Assembly (NCBI GenBank): GCA_022478985.1
Contig: JAKSZP010015888.1
Coordinates: 1 to 64,000, forward strand
DNA: 64,000 nt
DNA from: Massospora cicadina
Lineage: Eukaryota > Entomophthoromycota > Entomophthoromycetes > Entomophthorales > Entomophthoraceae
Reading direction: 5' to 3'
The notes under the pieces are model-generated. The model did no database searches and was not told the origin of the DNA. It was given only the letters and a program-made list of their open reading frames with translations. Of the stretch, positions 57,224 through 64,000 are shown in pieces. The position numbers were made by a program, and so were the translations under genes. Numbering within the stretch: the stretch's first letter is position 1; every line of letters begins with the position of its first letter.

Positions 57224-58073
57224 CTAGGTGAGCTACCTGGCGTTGCTCAGGTTTATTAATTATCAGTTAATATTGAATTGATTGTTTTTTATTCATATTA
57301 TAGCTAGAAGAACCCAGCTAACATTTTACTGCATTTGTATATTTATTTATATAAAAATGGATAGTTTGTATGTAATCTAGAATATATAATGCATTGTGTA
57401 AAAAAGTGGAAAAATGAAAGATGACTCATACTGTTGAAACTCCATTTTTCTTTTTGGGATAAATAGATGATGAACTATATAAATTTTTATAATTAATTCA
57501 TGTGAATGAACAATATTATTGAATATTTCATTTGCTATTTTATTGAACCAACTTAAAAATTTTGAAATTAACGCTAACATCTAGCTTAATGTAAAAAAAT
57601 AAACAATCTTTTTGATTTCTGATTTGGCATATAGATGTACAGAGTTTCTGGATTTCCTACTCTGGAGCAAGCAACATATAGTTGACCATGTAAGGACATT
57701 GATTTTCTAAATTTAATCTGGCAACGTGCAATGACTGACCTTGAGCTTTGTTGATTGTCATCACAAAAACAAGACACACATGAAAGTGTAGTCATTTGAA
57801 TGTAAAGGGCATATTAGTGGGAATCATTGAATTATGCTGAATCAGCAAATCTTTTCATTTACATTTGTTGTTAATTACTGTTGCTTCAATCACATTTGGC
57901 ATCAGCTTTTTCATGGAGAGTTTGGCTCCATTGCACAACTTTAGCGGATTAAGATTCCAAAGGAGCAGTATTGGTAAGCCAACTTTCAAGGTTAATATGC
58001 GTGGTGGCATTATGTGAGGCTCCAATGTATTAAAATTTGACTGGATAAATAACATAGATATATATACCAACAT
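57224..58073 (-). mobile_element. Helitron 3' half with PIF1-like helicase remnant
   Basis: Minus-strand rolling-circle transposon fragment. Helicase pieces: 57855-58073 has MPPRILTLKVGLPILLLWNL, then LCNGAKLSMKKLMPNVIEAT; about 57700-57790 has MTINKAQGQSLHVAR in one frame; 57586-57700 has HGQLYVACSRVGNPETLYIY in the next. These are the last conserved helicase motifs of Helitron Rep-Hel proteins. The 3' terminus is at 57224: minus strand ends CACCTAG, next base T, with a hairpin GAGCAACGCCAGGTAGCTC two bases before the CTAG. The Rep domain and the 5' TC end were not found. At least one frameshift splits the helicase. Confidence 0.8.
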
Positions 58074-59544
58074 CCAATTATATATATAGACAAGATTCTT
58101 AAATTTATATCTATTACTATGTTAGCTCATCATTTTTTAATTTTACTTACACTTGAAATATTAGCTTTAACTATATAAATAGTTTAAATGATAAAAAGTA
58201 ATTAAATAACAGTGATTGTGCCATAATTTGAACAACCAATCTTTAGGCATTATAAGTTTAGAGCTAAAAGCTGAGCCAATTATGCTAGAAGAGGTATTTG
58301 TAAAATTAATTGGGTTTTTGATTCAGTTTTGATTTACATTAACTTCTAAAGAGCCAAATAACCACTAACCACTTAACAAAACCATTTGAAAATCAAATCA
58401 ACTGAGTATCAAACTTCTCAAATGTAACAATATAGTGAATACCATCAAAGTATATATATATATATATTGTTTCACTTCTTGTATATAAAACTTTTTACTT
58501 TACTAGAAAAAATAGAATTTTTTAGAATTCTTAAATCTTTTCATGAAAAAATACTTATATGTGCCAACTTTCATGATGATTGGTCAAATGGTGTCGGATT
58601 ATATAAAACACAAATATACAGATATACCAACATATATATATATATAGATAAATAGAACATAAATAAAAAATTTATAAAGATGAGTGAGGTTCATACTAAA
58701 CTTACAGCTAAAAGTTATAAATTATTAACGGAAATAAGGACATATTTATTCCTTTTTAAAAGAAATTAGAAAAAAATGATTTTTCTTTTTGGGTTAGTAC
58801 CCACTATCACTAAAAATAAATAAGCTTATTGCCATACTAATATATATCACATGACATCTAATTTCTTGTATAGTTTAGAGTTACGTCATTTCTTTGTTAC
58901 ATCTCTGCACTTTAGAGTAACATTACAGGCATATAAAATGCTAGTTAATGGTCCTTAGACAATATCTTTAATCTTCTATATACCAATTGATCTTGAAACT
59001 AACTGATGATGCAGCATATATACCAATATATACAGACTAGATCAGTTAGAAAAATTTCTAAAAAAGGAATAATCCTTAGCATGCAACCTGTACCGTAGTT
59101 TATCATTAACATGTTACAAATAAAGCTTAGGTTATATATGATATTAGTGATTACTAGAATAATGCATTTCAAGAATTCTGAGCTTCATAAATAACTATCA
59201 TATTATAAGTTTTCATATGAGATAATGGATTTGAATTATTATTTCTGATAAGTTGATTATGTAAATATACAGTTTTATGGAAGCATAAAATCAGAAAACG
59301 TATCCAGTATACATTTAATTTTCTCATATGATTTCTATATAATTTTTATATACAGTATATAATATGTCTGCTGCTTTTTTTTAGTACTAGATGGTCCCAA
59401 CAAATGCTGCTTTCTTGCTAGATTATAATAATCTGAGCACTAAGTATTATACATTTATGGCATGCCTTCATCAATAAAGTCTAGAAAAACATAACATGCA
59501 ATCTAGATCTAAAAGTTATTATTCTGTAGCAGAAACTGAGCTGA
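58074..59544. other. AT-rich, TA repeats and a transposon-like 3' tail
   Basis: (TA)n runs lie near 58450-58470 and 58630-58650. The second follows ACTTTCATGATGATTGGTC at about 58567, a sequence type often seen just before the ends of Helitron- or RTE-like elements. No gene recognised. Confidence 0.35.
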
Positions 59545-60208
59545 TATACAAGTGTGGTCTGAAAAGTTCTCAGCCTCAATTATAACAACTTTATGAGCAA
59601 AGTTTTTTCCTTTCAGTTGGTATGCCGATTGCATCAAACCATGTGATAATGTAAGTCAATACATCATGTAGATTTTTGTGTAAAGGTTTTTAAAGTAGAG
59701 TGATTATGTATATTTTATATAATAAATAAAATCTATAGCATGCAGTGGTAGTTTTGATTGCTTAAATTAATTTAAATATCTATAATTCATACAAAGTTTG
59801 TTAAATTTTATGGGAAATTGTCAACCTCATTTATAAAAATATATAAAAAGCCTGCCAAGTTTAAACGTGGCATTATCAACCTTGAAGATGATCCACATGA
59901 GAGACAACAAAAAGTGATTTAATATAAAAAAGTCTCAGGTTATGCACAGCTTAGCATTGGATGACTGAAAGATTAAAGTGTTATTATTTGCCATATTTGT
60001 TAACATTTCAAAAACTTGTAGGTTTTCTTTTCATGTAGAATTTCATATTAAAAAGATTTTCATAAATGGGTGTTGCAAATGCTCAAATCAGATCAAAAAC
60101 ACATTCTCATAAATTTTTTGAACATTTCTTAGAAATTATTTTCAACTAAAGCTGATTTTGTGCATCTATTTTTTATTATAGATGAAATGTGGATTTTGCA
60201 TTACATAC
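59545..60208 (+). pseudogene. mariner transposase remnant with 5' inverted repeat
   Basis: The left end carries GTGGTCTGAAAAGTTCTCAG at about 59553, a typical mariner terminal repeat. Coding pieces follow: AKFKRGIINLEDDPHERQQK at about 59856-59915 (the end of the helix-turn-helix region, LEDDPR-type motif) and WVLQMLKSDQK near 60068-60100. Then FIIDEMWILHY comes at about 60170-60207, corresponding to the first catalytic Asp block (DETW) of the DDD transposase. Everything downstream is missing because the LTR of A3 begins at 60209. Multiple stops. Confidence 0.75.
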
Positions 60209-61439
60209 TGTAATCAACGAGGCTGTGAAAGGATCAACAGATCATTCCTTAAGTGACGGAATGAGCAAAGTTTACCCCAAACTGGGTAGAGGTGCAGGCA
60301 ACCTACTTTTCACAGATGAGGATGGAGGAGCCCCTTTTATAGATTCATGAGGACCAAGCAATTTTCCTCACCATCAGAGTAACATCATGAAAATTATTTT
60401 CACCATGATGCTTTAGCAGATTTATATAATGAAAAAGACAATATCACCAAAGTTCCATATTAAAATTGATCCCTTTTTATACCCTTTGGGGGACCAAAAT
60501 TATTTTCAATTTGTCAATGACAAGATGATGACTTGAATGAATTACCCTAATGGTAGTGATTGAGGCTCAAAGATGAATATTATTAATCAGGAAACCAATT
60601 AATTTAAGAGTTGCTCAAAACATGATGTAAAGCACATTAAAAGAGCGCCATCGCTCAAACCTGAAGTTGACAATATATTACCAAATTCTATTAATAAATA
60701 ATATTTGAGGAAGATACAACTGCCCAAACCCCATAAATGAGGACTGATGAAGGGCCCTTGGACACTCAGGGTCAGGGATTACCACCACAAGAAGAATCTT
60801 AAAGATACATGAGATAGTTTAAATAGATGAAGCCACAAAAGCATCAGATAGACTCCATCTACCTAGGAATCCTGAAAATCCCCATATTGGTACCCATATT
60901 CCTACTATATTTTTCAATATTCATATATTTTATTACCTTGAATTTCACTTTAAGTATATTATACTTCGCTTTTTACATTAATAAAAACGTTTCACAGAAT
61001 CTAAGTTTTATCCTTTATATTTTCACTTATAGTGGTTTGAGTGAACTTATAGCCAGTATCATTCTTGATTTGCCATCAAGCAGAGTACAGTAACTAGTAT
61101 GAGATCTGCTCTGTTTGAACAAGGACACTCTATATTATAGCTAACTTTGAAACCAAGTTGCCAAAGGAGAGGTTGAATTGGCTGTCATTTAGTTTAAAAA
61201 ACAATGTATAATGACATTTATATAGTGTCATACAGAGTTTCTTCATGTGATCAAACAGTTTAACAAAGAGATTGATGCTACAAGGGGTAGCATCACTAAA
61301 GAATTTGCTCTATGAGGATGATTGTGATCTAAGAGAAGGTTTTCTGATGTTTAATCTGTTGGAGTAGAGCCCCTGAGTAGCGAGTCAGCCTTGCATGTTA
61401 AGTGATCCAGGTGGTGATCTGAATGTGATGCTCATTACA
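60209..61439 (+). repeat. 5' LTR of Ty3/gypsy element A3
   Basis: 1,231 bp, beginning TGTAATCAACGAGGC and ending TGCTCATTACA. It aligns throughout with the A1 LTRs at 6000 and 12623. It interrupts the mariner fragment. The sequence just inside, AGGTGGCATCATCAGGCCC, matches GGGGTGGCATCTAGAGTCC behind the A1 5' LTR and may hold the primer site. Confidence 0.8.
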
Positions 61440-63050
61440 AAGGTGGCATCATCAGGCCCTAATGAGAATCATGTGAGTTCTCGCGAGCATTTTGATGATG
61501 AACATCTATGGAAGTATATCATAGAGAGGATTCCTTTAAGCTCATGGTAGGGATGATACAATTTATTCAAGGCTCCATACCCTGGAATTAGAAGTTCATT
61601 ATCTATGCAACAATCTTGAGCGCATCAAGGAGATCGCCAGAAGAGCATGAATTGCCACTCTACTTATTTTGAGAGGAGATAACCTATTATAAAACTGGAA
61701 TCTACTTTTAAGAATCTATAGAAGAGAATTGTTTTGCTTGAAAAAGAAAAGGGAGAAACCATCAGCACTTTAGATGAGTATGAGAGGCTTTAAACAGAAC
61801 AACAGTATGGTGTTTGCTATGGAAAAGAGTACAGAAGAATTGAAGGCACAGGTGCATACTATACTAGAACCTACCTTTACTTGAAAAGTACCCCAATTGG
61901 ATGCACCTATATGAGTTAATCATTAAATGTATTACATCTGGTCATAACTGCTACACAACAGACCATGATGCACGCTGACCCTGTTGAAGAAGGTCCTAAC
62001 TTTAAGCTATACTTCAAGACCATGTATACACCTGGAGAAGGAACAATTGTTAATTTTCTCTGATGCATGAGAACAGCATGGATGGCGCTAGAAATTGCTA
62101 AAAGGCTCACCGCATTAAGAGCATATGAGCCACTAAACTCAAGAGATCTTTAGTGTGAGCCTCTGATCTGGGCTATCTTAGACCAAAAATGAAGAGTATA
62201 CTACTTTTTGGAGTTTGGTAGTGAGCAAGAAGTAAAAAAATATGAAACAGAAGTTTCTCCTTATGAAAATGGGCAAAAATGAGCTGGTCACAAATTACGC
62301 CTCACTCTACTATTGTAAGGTAAATAATTCTGGACTACAGGAAATATGAAATTATCTACTATGAAAACCATTCTGCAGAATTCATTGTATATGCATCCCA
62401 GCTTAGAGATGCATGTGACTCTAGCTTTTAAGCGCGATGTCCCTAAAGGTGCTTAAGGAAGCTTTAGTTAGTGTACAAGGGATGTATAAAACTGAATACA
62501 AGGCCACGGGAACGCCGACTCAATGAGTTAGCAAGGCCGTTTATGTTACTAACAATAGGGCGGAAAACCAAAGGTAAGAGTTCCAAACCAGTTGAATGCT
62601 TGCTTCATCAAGAGTTAACCTGCAATAAGTGCTATCAACCTGGGAATTTTTATTGATCTTATCCTTTACTAACTGCTGGAAAGAAGAAAGCAACCCTTAA
62701 GGAGGATACTTCCAACACTGTAAACTGGGTAGATTTTTACACTGAGAGTAAAGACAATCACGAAGATGACAATTTGGCAAGTGCATTATACCACGTGTTA
62801 GGGGCACCTAGTGCAGTAGCTTTGCCTTCTAAATTGAGAATCCATGGCACTGATGGATTTAAATTGAGCGATACCTACCTGGAACAAGCAAATTCAGCCT
62901 ACTCATTTCATTAATTCAGTTGAAGAATGAGAAAATTTAGTTATGGCTACCTTTAAGCACTTGGAACCAGAAGGCGAAGATACTGTCAAAGCTACAATGA
63001 TTGCTGCTGCTCTTAGACAGTTTTAGGAATTCACTACATACATATTGACC
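61440..63050 (+). pseudogene. gag: element A3 gag remnant
   Basis: Second copy of the family A gag, aligning with 7255-8700. The zinc knuckle is at 62621-62662 (CNKCYQPGNFY), with the first two cysteines kept and the histidine and last cysteine changed. Conserved landmarks with A1 include the ATG-AG-CAGTA/GGATGGC region near 62065-62100. Broken by many stops. Confidence 0.6.
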
Positions 63051-64000
63051 ACTGGAAACCCTTTTGGCAATAGCGTGATGAAAGTGATAGTGATCATCCT
63101 GAAGGTGCACGCCTTGGCAATACTGAACACCTGGTCTCCAATAAACATCATATCCTTTAAACTCATGAAGAAAATGAACTTCATGCCCAATATTATCTAA
63201 AATGTGTAGCACTGAACCGCAGGATCAGATGTTATAAGCTCTCTAGAAGCCTATTTAATGCTACCTTATGCTTTGGGCGCATGGTCCTAATGGCACTGGC
63301 AGTGGTTTTACAATGATCACTATGATTTCTTGTTTGGATGCAGTTTCTCTTGGAGTTTAAAGTAAAGATTGATTTCGCATCCAGCCTGTGAGCATCTTGA
63401 GCTGCCAGCTTCCACTGGTATGTAAGAAAAAAGATGTAAAACTTTGGAAACAACGTATGTACTTGGTTGAAATAAAACAATTTCTTAACCCATCTACTAC
63501 GCATTGACTGTGAAGGATGTGAAGCGGGATATCAGCCTACTGTTAGCGTGGAAGAGGGGATTATCTGAGCGCCAGTGAAACTGTAGAGATTTGCCAAGGG
63601 GGTCAATGCCGGATGACCTGGTGATTAGTGGTAAGATTCTACTGGATACTATATTGAAAGTATATAGCCGCGACGGAGTCTACAAGCAAAAACCTAGAGT
63701 ACTACAAAGGTTTTATGATAGAACCTACTCTAGAGAGTTAAACATTATATAAGAGAATATCACTACTCAGACTATCAGAGTCAGAAAAGTACAAGTTGTT
63801 GCAATGACTCAATTAATTAGTTGCCAGGAAATTGATTCTGAAATGCCATAGGAGATTTTGATGAGTTCACTTTTGAAATTGTGAAACCTAAACATTAGAA
63901 GGAGCTTGATGAGCTTTTGGATGAGTTCAACATCTTTAGTACCATATCTAATGATTATGGTCTATGTATGGAGAAGTCCACAAAATGGATACCGGATCTA
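63051..64000 (+). pseudogene. pol: element A3 protease and start of pol, cut by window edge
   Basis: The protease segment near 63105-63330 reads ALAILNTWSPINIISFKLMK (triad destroyed), then LGAWS-WHWQW in shifted frames, matching A1 at 8928-9149. The following 600 bp align with A1 9260-9820 and end with MDTGS-like sequence just before RT would start. The element continues beyond the window. Confidence 0.6.

Noticed and set aside
1..64000. Host protein-coding gene, tRNA, rRNA or CRISPR array
   Set aside because: No multi-exon pattern with recognisable host protein motifs, no foldable tRNA and no regular spaced repeats were seen. All long frames belong to mobile elements or unrecognised repeated modules.

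Overview
The window looks like transposon-packed intergenic DNA from an animal, most likely an invertebrate whose DNA is CpG-methylated. It is AT-rich and visibly poor in CG. Several stop codons sit where a CpG would be expected to have decayed. The mix of element types also fits an animal: mariner, Helitron, an L1/Tx1-like LINE, Ty3/gypsy elements including a chromovirus, and two tRNA-derived SINE families. I found no convincing host gene, tRNA, rRNA or CRISPR array. The organism is an inference from repeat content only. All similarities below were judged by eye from translation and alignment, without database searches.

Layout. 0.3-1.7 kb: LINE ORF2 remnant. 3.66-3.94 kb: SINE1 copy a. 6.0-13.85 kb: decayed Ty3/gypsy element A1 with 1.23-1.26 kb LTRs, carrying SINE1 copy b inside pol. 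14.5-18.4 kb: three copies of an unrecognised protein-coding retroposon, here called the X-element. 18.6-21.5 kb: unrecognised repeated modules Y and E, plus an LTR/PBS-like block. 21.82-27.76 kb: a nearly intact, minus-strand chromovirus G with TSD GGTTT and no recognisable gag. 28.4-30.7 kb: module E, ending in membrane segments. 31.2-39.0 kb: Ty3/gypsy family B, with a collagen-like stretch in Gag and a dUTPase-like domain between protease and RT. 39.0-45.7 kb: Ty3/gypsy element J, interrupted by SINE2 and by a second E-type module K. 45.8-47.3 kb: module Y again. 49.1-51.3 kb: a fourth X copy. 52.0-54.1 kb: young GC-richer gag-protease fragment H. 54.71-55.41 kb: perfect solo LTR. 56.7-57.0 kb: SINE1 copy c. 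57.2-58.1 kb: Helitron 3' half. 59.5-60.2 kb: mariner fragment cut by the LTR of gypsy A3, which runs off the right edge.

The most interesting signal is a shared 3' tail of about 40 bp. It closes both SINE families and the X-elements. One X copy is flanked by a perfect 16-bp target duplication and is 5'-truncated. This suggests that two SINEs and a protein-coding, RT-less retroposon were all mobilised by one LINE-type machinery. The X protein (motif D-A-P-T-P-x-x-S-A, then an acidic/proline tail) matches nothing I recognise.
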